From NCBI RefSeq assembly GCF_021043375.1, contig NZ_JAJNDV010000002.1, forward strand, positions 248,001-312,000: a stretch of DNA of 64,000 nucleotides, given 5' to 3'. Of this stretch, positions 51,336-59,085 are shown piece by piece. The first letter of the stretch is position 1, and each line of letters begins with the position of its first letter. The stretch is from Sphingomonas sp. IC-56. Lineage in GTDB: Bacteria > Pseudomonadota > Alphaproteobacteria > Sphingomonadales > Sphingomonadaceae. The notes below the pieces were generated by a model that did not search any database, had not been told where the DNA came from, and saw nothing but the letters and a program-made list of their open reading frames with translations. Position numbers and translations under genes: made by a program.

Positions 51336-51840
51336 TCAGGCTTTAGAAGAAGCGTTGGCGCGCGGCTTGCGCAGGCGTGGGGCCGATGCAGGAGCGGCTG
51401 CATTGCGTGCTGCGCGCCATTTGCGCCAAGGCCGATCTTGTGCGCAATCGCCCGGCGCGCTTCCGAGTAGCTCGGTGCCACCATCGGGTAGTCGGGCTTG
51501 AGATTGTAGCGCGCGCGATACTCTTCAGGCGTCAGGCCATTGGTCGCGACACGGCGACGCAGGGTCTTGTACGGCTTGCCGTCGATTAGCGAGACGATGT
51601 GCTCTTTGGATGCGAGCGACTTGCGCACTGACACGGCGGGCGTGAAGTCGGCCCCCCGGTGCCGCTTCTTCAGTACCCTCATCTGTCGCGGGAGCGCCGT
51701 TCGCGAGCTCGGTTACGGTCGCGTGCATGTTGCGCAAATGCAGGCCCGTCTTCGGCAGGGACCCGGTTGTTCTGATTGCCGAGCCAGGCAATCGTCAATT
51801 CAGCAGCAAGCTCGACAGCGTTCAAAGATGCTTCGTCCGA
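51336..51840 (-). pseudogene. mucR: MucR/Ros-family regulator with three frame changes
   Basis: Zinc-finger-type MucR regulator read in four frame segments: SLNAVELAAELTIAWLGNQN to PAEDGPAF (51840 to about 51737), LRNMHATVTELANGAPATDE to about 51656, then the core VSVRKSLASKEHIVSLIDG, KTLRRRVATNGLTPEEYRAR and DYPMVAPSYSEARRAIAHKI to about 51420, and finally WRAARNAAAPASAPRLRKPR ending at TGA 51336. Each joint continues the family sequence after a shift of one base; the second lies in a run of six C (51654-51659). Only the middle part (51233-51682) is open in one frame. No convincing start codon is left. Sequencing error is an alternative. Confidence 0.75.
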
Positions 51841-51924
51841 CCTGATGCGCCCCTTGTCGATTTGGCAGGCAAGACGTCGAAGGCCGATGTCATGATCTAT
51901 GACAAGTCTTTGAGCAATTATTCG

Positions 51925-52167
51925 TCATGAGGCAAATGAGTCGACACTCAAAGTTCGGACGACTAAACTGAAGGCCCGCTTGGCTCGACGCTGCCACGAT
52001 ACGAGTGCTTGATCGCGATCTCCGCTCCGCAACATCAAAGCGGCAGTTTCGAGAATGCCGAAGATAACGGCGCGATCGTCCTCGGTCAGCGCGACCAAAT
52101 CGACCTTCGCAGTCAGGTCCCAAGCTCGATCAACTGCCGCGTCCGCTCGGGTCGCTTCACCTCCCAC
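51925..52167 (-). CDS. Hypothetical small protein
   Basis: 80 residues, GTG start. The part DRAWDLTAKVDLVALTEDDR followed by a predicted helix VIFGILETAALMLRSG has protein-like composition, but no family is recognised. It lies 90 bp downstream of traD in the same direction, and a conjugation-related role is only guessed from position. The C-terminal half may be out of frame, given the decay nearby. Confidence 0.4.
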   Translation of the reverse strand: MGGEATRADAAVDRAWDLTAKVDLVALTEDDRAVIFGILETAALMLRSGDRDQALVSWQRRAKRAFSLVVRTLSVDSFAS

Positions 52168-52257
52168 GCTCGCTCCTCATCACGTGCGCACTTCGCCTGG
52201 AAGGTGTGGCGCGCGGCTCTCGCCCGAGATGTTGCTCCGATCGTTCTTGTCAGCGCC

Positions 52258-52500
52258 TCAAGCGCTACGCGGTGCTGATTGAAAGAAGGTCACGCCGCGC
52301 TTCCGCCAGACCTCCTTGGTTGCTGTGTCAGTGGTTTCGACGGCGCTCAGCAACGCAGCGGCAAGTTGTTCTGCAGAGGGAGCGTCTGCGGCGGTCGCAA
52401 GCACCAGCTCACCTGGCTGATACAGCTTGCGTTCCTTCAGCTGCAGCGCCTTTTCGCTCAGCGCCTTCTGTTCGGACTTGTAGTCGCGCGGCTTGCGCAT
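52258..52500 (-). CDS. traD: TraD-family conjugal transfer protein
   Basis: 80 residues from ATG 52500 (GTG 52512 is in frame upstream). MRKPRDYKSEQKALSEKALQ, LKERKLYQPGELVLATAADA and EVWRKRGVTFFQ match the short TraD proteins found beside traC and the relaxase traA on Rhizobium/Sphingomonas plasmids, not the coupling ATPase of F. No relaxase or mating-pair genes are nearby, so it is likely a leftover of a larger transfer region. Confidence 0.8.
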   Translation of the reverse strand: MRKPRDYKSEQKALSEKALQLKERKLYQPGELVLATAADAPSAEQLAAALLSAVETTDTATKEVWRKRGVTFFQSAPRSA

Positions 52501-52512
52501 GGCCTTATCCAC

Positions 52513-52849
52513 AATTGCTCGTTGAGGGCGGCTAAGTTATTGATTTCGATCAGCGTGCTTGGTGTGAAACCTTGCGGGACGTGAACGTCCCAAAGAAAAT
52601 GCAATCTTTGAGGGCCCGGTTATCCGTTGCGCCAACGTTGCTTGAATAGTGTAAGTAGACCGCCGCAATAGCGATCTACACTTCTCGGCGAGGATCAACT
52701 CGCGCGCCAACGAACGTCGGCGCTTTCATCCTCTGCCTACCGCTCCGCTTCCCGCCTCTATGACGAGCGGCTGGATCGCCATCGCGCCACCTCTGGCTTG
52801 TGCCAATATAACTTTGCATTCTCCACTGAACACCAGCTATTTGATCACC
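52513..52849. other. Intergenic region after the transfer remnant
   Basis: No gene or clear structure. CCGCTCCGC at 52740-52748 repeats nine bases of the tRNA-Ser 3' end, too short to call an attachment site. The promoter of the TbpB-like lipoprotein should be here. Confidence 0.4.
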
Positions 52850-53884
52850 ATGAAAAGAATCGTGAGCGCGATGCTGATCCTCGCAACGGCTTCTTGCGGG
52901 TCAGGGGATTCCGATAGCGGCGGTGCAGTGGTGACGCCAACGCCGACTCTCACTCCAATCCCGGCGCCAACTCCAACGCCGTCCCCGACGCCCACACCCA
53001 CAGCCAACACGAACTTGCTGGAGCTACGGTCCGATCAGACATTCGTGACCATCGCTGCCGCGCTGCAGTACCTGTACGACACCAACGGCCAGAATATTCG
53101 TAACACGAAGAGCATAGCGCCGGCGGATGGTACGCTGCTGCGCTACGCCGCCTCAGACGGTAGTTACACCTACCGCATCGAAAACGGGTTCATCATCGCT
53201 CAAAGCGAAGACGTTGCGTTCGCGGCCAATAGCACGGCCGCCTGTGACGAGAATAACAGCGTGACATGCTACGGCGCTGCCTTCACTTTTCAGCGCTCGA
53301 ACGCAGCGACCTGGGGACTGCACCGTTTCACACCCAGTCAAGCGGCCAATCCTCCAAGCTTACGCTATCTCACCTTCGGCAGCGTGGACCGTGCCGCTGC
53401 CGACCGATTCACGGGAAGGCAGCAGTATGACGCGCGGTACTTCGCATACGGCTTCCCGACAGCTGTCGCAGGTGTTCCTAGCGGCGGGTCAGCAAGCTAT
53501 TCAGGCCCGCTAATCGGCCGCGCCACCGGAGACAGTCCGGCGAGTTTCCCACGCGATTTCGAGGGTGCGCAGTATAAGCTGACAGGAACCTTCATCCTTG
53601 AAGTCAACTTCGGGGCGAACACGGCAAGGCTTTTAGTTGTGTTTCAGGGTACTCAGTTTGATTGCCGGGTAACTTGTGGCGCTCCGATCACCTTACAGTT
53701 CGAGGCGCAGGGCAACCTCTCTGGTGGCGCAGCGTCGTTCCAGTTGCCCGGCGGAAGCGCCGGGTTCCTTCTAGGCGGCCCTGCGGCTGAAGAAGCCGGC
53801 GGGAGCTTTGTATTCAGCGCAAACGATCCAAGCGACACTCGCCGAGCCTTAACCGTTGCGGGTAGCGCTGCTGGTAAGCGCTAA
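52850..53884 (+). CDS. TbpB-like (transferrin-binding-protein-like) surface lipoprotein
   Basis: 344 residues from ATG 52850. A lipoprotein signal (AMLILATASC, Cys near residue 16) is followed by a Pro/Thr-rich linker (repeated TPTP, about 30-55) and a beta-rich domain. The C-terminal barrel ends with SFQLPGGSAGFLLGGPAAEE then AGGSFVFSA, the TbpB_B_D-type hallmark (FxGPxAEExGGxF). Many such proteins are not transferrin binders. No TonB receptor is adjacent. Its codon use and composition are less GC-biased than core genes, which suggests transfer. Confidence 0.75.
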   Translation: MKRIVSAMLILATASCGSGDSDSGGAVVTPTPTLTPIPAPTPTPSPTPTPTANTNLLELRSDQTFVTIAAALQYLYDTNGQNIRNTKSIAPADGTLLRYAASDGSYTYRIENGFIIAQSEDVAFAANSTAACDENNSVTCYGAAFTFQRSNAATWGLHRFTPSQAANPPSLRYLTFGSVDRAAADRFTGRQQYDARYFAYGFPTAVAGVPSGGSASYSGPLIGRATGDSPASFPRDFEGAQYKLTGTFILEVNFGANTARLLVVFQGTQFDCRVTCGAPITLQFEAQGNLSGGAASFQLPGGSAGFLLGGPAAEEAGGSFVFSANDPSDTRRALTVAGSAAGKR

Positions 53885-54334
53885 CAGCCCCACCACCCGA
53901 CGAGTCATTGGGTGAGATAAGTTCAGTCAGGAAGGCGGGAGCCTGCGCTCAAGTGGTTGCGCGCCATCTTGACTGCGAGTGAGTCACACAGATATTGCTG
54001 CGAGAGGTTGGGCGAAGCATGCGGATTTTTCGCTACTTGAAGTGCATTTTCGGACGAAAGCACCATTTCAAGGCAAGTCATAAATACGTCGGAATGCAGA
54101 CATGCATGCACTGTAGTCATCGGCGCAAGATTGGCTGACGATCTGGAGTGCCTGAGCCAGAATCAGCTGAGGTGCTGCCCTCGGCTCCCGCCGCTCGGTG
54201 AGGCTTGTAGGATGCGTAGCTCCGGAGAGAGAGAGTGATGCGCTCGACGCGGTTTTCGCTCGCCCAGTACCCCTCCTACGTTTAGATTCGAGCCTCGACC
54301 TACCAGGGGCAGCCAACGATTACCGGAGCTACGA
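53885..54334. other. Intergenic region before the sulfatase-type gene
   Basis: 450 bp without a supported gene; minus-strand open frames lack domains and good starts. CACCC-GACGAGTCATT-GGGTG just after the lipoprotein stop may be a weak terminator. Confidence 0.4.
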
Positions 54335-55753
54335 TTGAAGTTCACTAAAACTGGCTACTACGGAGTGGCCATCTCCATCTTCTTAGCTATGAATCTTGTT
54401 CGTGTTGCGCTGCTGTCGGGAACGGGTGAGGCTACCTACTTCCAGGCGGATTATGCGCTTCCACCGATCTTCTTGTGGGCTGCGCTCAGGTTGAGAGCCC
54501 CGCGGTGGTTCGCCGCAATTGGTACGTTCCTCTTGTCTCTACTCGCCGTTTGCTGCGACGCCGTCCTTGTCATAGGGCGAAGGTTCCGCTGGGGGCCCGA
54601 CGCGCTTCCGCAGTATCTACAGGGTTATCAGGATCTCCCTTGGTCGGTCATCGTTCCGACCGCCGCGTTGCTCCTTGCCGGAGCAGCACTGGTCAGCCTG
54701 CCACTAGGGCTAAAACGCCGACGGCCGTTCGCCCTCTGGCCCCTTCCTACATTGCTGGTAGTCCTCCTCGCGATTGATACCCAGATCGGCACATCGCGAT
54801 TTCGCGACGGCACAGCGGGGATAAACCTGATCACAACGGCGATCCCGAGCATCGCACCGATTTACCTGAACGGCGCTGTACAGGGTGGTTCCCTCCAGAC
54901 ATTCCACCGCAAGACCATGTACTCGGATGTCGACCGCCACAATCCTCCGCCTCAAATTCTGTCAATCAGCCTTGAGTCCTTCGGTCTCGCGCGAGAACCG
55001 AACCGCCGGGCTGCGCTCATCGAGCCGCTCATCAGGGAATTGGGAGGACTTTATAAGGTCGAGCAAGGTGCTCACGACTACTTCGGTGCAACTTTGCAGG
55101 GTGAGGTGCGGGAATTGTGCGGGGAGCGCCTGTTCGGGAACGCTGCGCAGGATGGAGTGCTCAGACAATTGTCTCAGTGCCTCCCGTCTCAGTTGCGCCG
55201 GCGTGGGTACGACACGGTGGCGTTACACGGCAACGGCGGGCGCTTCTATTCACGTTGGGCGGTTTACCCGGCGATGGGTTTTCGGCAGAGCTTCTTCTAC
55301 GACGATCTGGCAGCAGCCGATCCGGCGGTGACTGCCTGCCCCGAGACGGCCTTCAACGCAGCTTGCGATGAACGCGTGTACTCCCGTGCGATAGGATTGT
55401 TCGATGGGCAGAAGCGCTTCGTGCATGTCATGACACTGGATTCTCACTTGCCGGTGCTCGATGCCGAACCTGGGTCTTGCTCGTCGATTTTCGCGGAGAA
55501 CAGCTCGCTATGTGGCTACGCTAAATTACTCCAGCGCTCATTGGCACAACTCGGGCTCGCCCTGCATAACGCCAAGGTTCAGCCTGACGTTGTGTTCATC
55601 TATGGAGACCATGCGCCGCCTTTTGCCTCCGAGCTGGCACGCAAGGTTTTCTCCGCAGAAGCCGTGCCATATCTGATACTCAGGAAGCGCAACCCTGATC
55701 AGGACCGTCAACCTTCCACGGCGAATGACGCTGCAGCACGCGTAGTCCAGTAA
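54335..55753 (+). CDS. Membrane sulfatase/LTA synthase-like phosphotransferase
   Basis: 472 residues. Four to five transmembrane segments (about 10-175) are followed by an alkaline-phosphatase-superfamily domain. Metal/nucleophile elements: Glu in LSISLESFGLA, Thr in FGATLQGEVRELCG, and Asp-His in IYGDHAPPF. This fits lipoteichoic-acid-synthase-like or phosphoethanolamine-transferase-like enzymes that move phospho-head groups to envelope glycans. TTG 54335 has GGAG 6 bp upstream. Its end overlaps the convergent vanZ-like gene by about 74 bp. Confidence 0.78.
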   Translation: MKFTKTGYYGVAISIFLAMNLVRVALLSGTGEATYFQADYALPPIFLWAALRLRAPRWFAAIGTFLLSLLAVCCDAVLVIGRRFRWGPDALPQYLQGYQDLPWSVIVPTAALLLAGAALVSLPLGLKRRRPFALWPLPTLLVVLLAIDTQIGTSRFRDGTAGINLITTAIPSIAPIYLNGAVQGGSLQTFHRKTMYSDVDRHNPPPQILSISLESFGLAREPNRRAALIEPLIRELGGLYKVEQGAHDYFGATLQGEVRELCGERLFGNAAQDGVLRQLSQCLPSQLRRRGYDTVALHGNGGRFYSRWAVYPAMGFRQSFFYDDLAAADPAVTACPETAFNAACDERVYSRAIGLFDGQKRFVHVMTLDSHLPVLDAEPGSCSSIFAENSSLCGYAKLLQRSLAQLGLALHNAKVQPDVVFIYGDHAPPFASELARKVFSAEAVPYLILRKRNPDQDRQPSTANDAAARVVQ

Positions 55754-56065
55754 CCACTCCGAACGTGACTAGAACCGCCGCAGCGTCCGCAATCCAATCG
55801 CGAAGGTCAGATGATCGATGAAACTCCAGGTACGCTTGAACTACTTCGATCAATGCGCCGAAGGCCAGTAGGCCGACAGGGCTGATGTAAGAGCGGGGCT
55901 CCCAATAGGCAGCGCTTCCCATGATGGTGAGCACCACGAACGCGAGAATATGCTGCACCTTGTCCGAGGCTCGCCCGGCAAGCCTCGGGCGTGGGGAAGC
56001 GTGGCCATGACGGAGGTGAAGACACCTGCTACCCAAAACGATATGCGGAATAGGAGCAAGTACAT
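55680..56065 (-). pseudogene. VanZ-like membrane protein with one frameshift
   Basis: The first part MYLLLFRISFWVAGVFTSVM to LPHARGLPGEP reads from ATG 56065; the family continuation SDKVQHILAFVVLTIMGSAA to FGALIEVVQAYLEFHRSSDL reads in another frame from about 55968. Loss of one base after GAGCC would explain it. VanZ proteins are small membrane proteins of unclear role. Just downstream of the IS element. Confidence 0.7.
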
Positions 56066-56104
56066 ATCGGGGGCTTAGCGCATGGAGTGCTTCTGCGACT
56101 ACTA

Positions 56105-56939
56105 GGGTCAGGACTCGTTGATCAGAGCCAGAAGATGACGGTCGGCGGCGAGAGCGACGGCGGAAAAGAAAGCCGTCGGGCACCGGTCGTAGCGGGCGGC
56201 GACGCGGCGCCAGTCCTTCAAGCGGCCGAACATGATCTCGATGCCGATGCGGCGCGGTAGCGACGCTTGTCGTATCTGACGGGCTCGATCCGGGATTTGC
56301 GACCTGGGATGCAGGGCTGGATGCCCCTGGCCTGCAAGGCATCCCTGAACCAGTCCGCATCGTAGCCGCGGCCGCCGAGCAGCCACTGCGCCTTCGCAGG
56401 TCGTCGAGCAGCGCTGCCGCGCCGGTGTAATCGCTGACCTGCCCGGCGGTCATGAAGAAGCTCAAGGGGCGGCCGTTGGCATCGGTGACAGCATGAAGCT
56501 TCATGTTCATGCCGCCTTTGGTACGGCCGATCAGTCGCCCGAGATCCCCTTTTTAACTCGCAGCCTCGATGCCGTGCGATGCGCTTTCAGGTAGGTCGCG
56601 TCGATCATGACGGTTTCCAGTTCGGCACCAGCGGCAGCCAATCCCTCCATAATGCGGACGAACACTCCCATCTCACCCCAGCGCTTCCAGCCGTTGTAGA
56701 GCGTCTTATGCGGCTCATAGTCCTTCGGCGCATCCCGCCAGCACAGCCCGTTGCGGTCGACGAAAACGATGCCGCTCAGCACCCGCCTGTCGTCGACCCG
56801 CGGCTTGCCGTGGCTCTTGGGAAAGTAGGGCCTCAGACGCGCCATCTGCTCTTCCGTCAGCCAATACAGGTCGCTCATGCCCAGTCTCCTCGTAGAGCCT
56901 GAATCAGATCGCGCCTCTCACATCAATGGGTCCTGACCC
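56105..56939 (-). mobile_element. IS5-family (IS427-type) insertion sequence, decayed
   Basis: About 835 bp. Terminal inverted repeats begin GGGTCAGGACTCGTTGATC (left) and GGGTCAGGACCCATTGATG (right, inverted). A TA dinucleotide flanks both ends (56103-56104 and just after the right end), consistent with the 2-bp duplication of this group. The interior is one transposase in broken frames. Confidence 0.85.
56108..56878 (-). pseudogene. IS427-type transposase, several frameshifts
   Basis: The first frame (56878-56531) reads MSDLYWLTEEQMARLRPYFP to LRVKKGISGD. A change by -1 at the A5G4 run (about 56550) continues with GRLIGRTKGGMNMKLHAV; this one may be the programmed shift of the group. Further shifts near 56395, 56255 and 56145 are needed to keep KAQWLLGGRGYDADWFRDAL, then RRIGIEIMFGRLKDWRRVAA, then the VIFWL end. 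At least three unplanned indels mean it cannot make transposase. Confidence 0.8.
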
Positions 56940-57082
56940 TAGTGGCGTAGCGACGAAGTCAATGCTTCCGTCTCTTATCCCTCGAAGCGCACCCAACGCG
57001 GCTCGGATAAGTTAGATCGCCAATCCAATGCTTACCGCACGAAGCGGTTTCGGTCGGCGGCCACGCGTGGAGCCGAAGCCAC

Positions 57083-58597
57083 TCACTTTTCGATCCAGCG
57101 TTGCCGCTGTCCATACCATACCAACGTCAACGGACGTGAGCCGGCCAAGACAAGCTCTTCCTGCTTTGCAAGCAGGATGTTGCCGGCACGATGCTTGATC
57201 TTGATGATCGTTGCATCATCGTAGGGAATGAGCGTGATTTCCTGGCCGTCCACAAGGAGGCCGGTTCCGCTCCGCGCATCATGAATGGTCTTGAGTTCGT
57301 CACCCGCTTTGCCTGTGGCCGCCTTCAACGCGATCAGCTTTCGTTGTGCCGGTATCGCGCCAGAAGCCACGGTGGTATGGAAGGTTTCTCCCTGGTTGAT
57401 GTGCGTCCGCACAGTCGCCGAGAAGTCATGCGCTTCGCTGATCAACCCAGAGTGGCTGGAATAGCCGCCTTCCAGTTTGAGGAACTGATCGCAGTTCGCC
57501 AGAACGCGCCACCCCAGGAAGACCGCAGCATTCGACTTGTAGGTGCGGACGATGCTCTGCACCTGATTGATGACGCCAGCCGAGCAGCCGATGGCGGTGA
57601 TCTGCCCAGCGAACACGAAATCGTCGATGAAAATCGCCGGGTCCGCGAACTCGAAGCTGCAGCCGATCAGGGTGAGCCCCATCACTGCGCCGATCGCCAG
57701 CGCGGGAGCGTGGTTCTGACCGTCTCGCTGCGGGTTTGGCGATGCGAGATGCGGGCGAGCGTTGGCGAACGCGACATTGGACATGACCACGCGCCCCGGA
57801 TAGCTGCCGCCTCTGTCGGGTGAGTAAGCGAGGGTCGCTCCCGCGCAGCTGCCATCGGCGGTGTGCGGGTTCGTCAAAAAGCCTGTCGTGAACTCGGTTT
57901 CGAAAACGGCGCCCATGAGCATGAGGCCTTCGCGCATGTTTTCGTCCGAAGTGACGTTGCGCAGGATCAGATGCTGTACGAACGGCCCGTCCGAGGCGGT
58001 GCCTCGCACATAAATGCCGTGCCGTCCGTGACCAAGGACGTGGACGTTTTCGATATAGATCGTGTCGAACCAGAAGGACTTGTCACCCGGCGGAACCAGA
58101 TTGATGCCGTCCGCGTCGCCAGACCTGTCGCCGTGAACGCCCAGGTTGCGGAGACCGCTTCGGACGAGCGGTTCGTTCGTCGGGCCGCGCACTACATGCT
58201 TCGTCTTGTCCGCGGCGACGATCACTGTCTGGTCCATGCCGGCTCCATCCAGCACAACGTCGCTCACCAAGGTGACGTTGGCCCGAAAGATGCCGGCCGG
58301 GACGTGAACCGTCCCCCCACCCTTGCTGCGGACATGGCGAAGCGCGGCAGCGAACGCGCGGGTGTCGTCGACCGGATGTCCCCGAGCGCCAAAATCGACA
58401 ACGGAGACCCGCTCTTGCGCCTTGTCCTGAAGGGTTCGTTCGACGGCGCCCGCCCCTTGCTGCGCAAAGCGAACAGCGTCCGACGTCGCGGCCGACAGGC
58501 CTCCCAAAGGGGCCGCGGCGCCCTCCTGCGGGTGGAAAGCGGCGAAGGGCGCGACCGCGAACGCGGCGAGGGCAGATCTACGGGAGGTGTCGGACAT
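57083..58597 (-). CDS. Exported right-handed beta-helix (tailspike/pectate-lyase-like) protein
   Basis: 504 residues from ATG 58597. MSDTSRRSALAAFAVAPFAA looks like a twin-arginine signal (SRRSAL). SVVDFGARGHPVDDTRAFAA is the phage-tailspike/pectate lyase 3 entry motif, and repeated beta-helix turns (GVHGDRSGDADGINLVPP, GHGRHGIYVRGTASDG) follow to about residue 400, with a beta-rich C-terminal domain (GLLVDGQEITLIPYDD). Likely a periplasmic or secreted polysaccharide lyase/hydrolase or binder, in line with the neighbouring glycan genes. Substrate unknown. Confidence 0.8.
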   Translation of the reverse strand: MSDTSRRSALAAFAVAPFAAFHPQEGAAAPLGGLSAATSDAVRFAQQGAGAVERTLQDKAQERVSVVDFGARGHPVDDTRAFAAALRHVRSKGGGTVHVPAGIFRANVTLVSDVVLDGAGMDQTVIVAADKTKHVVRGPTNEPLVRSGLRNLGVHGDRSGDADGINLVPPGDKSFWFDTIYIENVHVLGHGRHGIYVRGTASDGPFVQHLILRNVTSDENMREGLMLMGAVFETEFTTGFLTNPHTADGSCAGATLAYSPDRGGSYPGRVVMSNVAFANARPHLASPNPQRDGQNHAPALAIGAVMGLTLIGCSFEFADPAIFIDDFVFAGQITAIGCSAGVINQVQSIVRTYKSNAAVFLGWRVLANCDQFLKLEGGYSSHSGLISEAHDFSATVRTHINQGETFHTTVASGAIPAQRKLIALKAATGKAGDELKTIHDARSGTGLLVDGQEITLIPYDDATIIKIKHRAGNILLAKQEELVLAGSRPLTLVWYGQRQRWIEK

Positions 58598-59085
58598 GCA
58601 GCCCGATAGGCGCACCTCTGTCAAAAAACCAGCGTGGCAGCTGTTGTGCGGGGTAGCGAAACGTCGCGCCGCAGCAGCGTACTGCTTAATGCCCCAGGGT
58701 CGCTCCCGACGCCACGGCGAATGCACGCAGGCCGTCGATCGGAGGAATACGCGACAAAGCAGTGTGAGACATCGGTTTATGATAACTTCTGTCAGTTATC
58801 GTCTACCGCTGCGGATTGGCGCCTTGACGCACCAACCAGCCACGCCGCTGCTTTTGTCGGCAATGGCGCCGTGCTGGGGCGCGCATCGTTGCGCATCCTC
58901 CGGGAAGTAGCGATGCCCTTGCGCCGCGACCCGGCTGCGTTGCAGATGTCCGGCACGCTGGCTGGTAGACTTCCTGGCCATTCAAGCTACCACCCGTCGC
59001 ACACAGTCGTAACGGACATATGCTGACTGGGCGGTGCGCGTATTAGGATACGCACGCTCGCACTATCGAAAAGGCCTGAGGTTTG
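58598..59085. other. Divergent promoter region
   Basis: About 490 bp between the beta-helix gene (-) and the membrane glycosyltransferase gene (+). No supported gene. GAGG at 59078-59081 is the Shine-Dalgarno of the latter. Confidence 0.45.

Larger units (their letters stand above)
45808..52512. mobile_element. tRNA-Ser-associated integrative island, eroded; right end unresolved
   Basis: A tyrosine integrase directly downstream of a tRNA gene, an AlpA-type regulator, ArdC-like antirestriction, TraD and a broken mucR together define a conjugative or integrative element. Gene density drops (47.1-49.2 kb nearly empty) and several genes are frameshifted. The right limit given is the end of the last conjugation-related gene; no long direct repeat of the tRNA 3' end was found, so the true end may lie further right or be lost. 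Confidence 0.7.

Noticed and set aside
52740..52748. Candidate right attachment site of the island
   Set aside because: Only nine bases (CCGCTCCGC) match the tRNA-Ser 3' end, expected by chance in GC-rich DNA.
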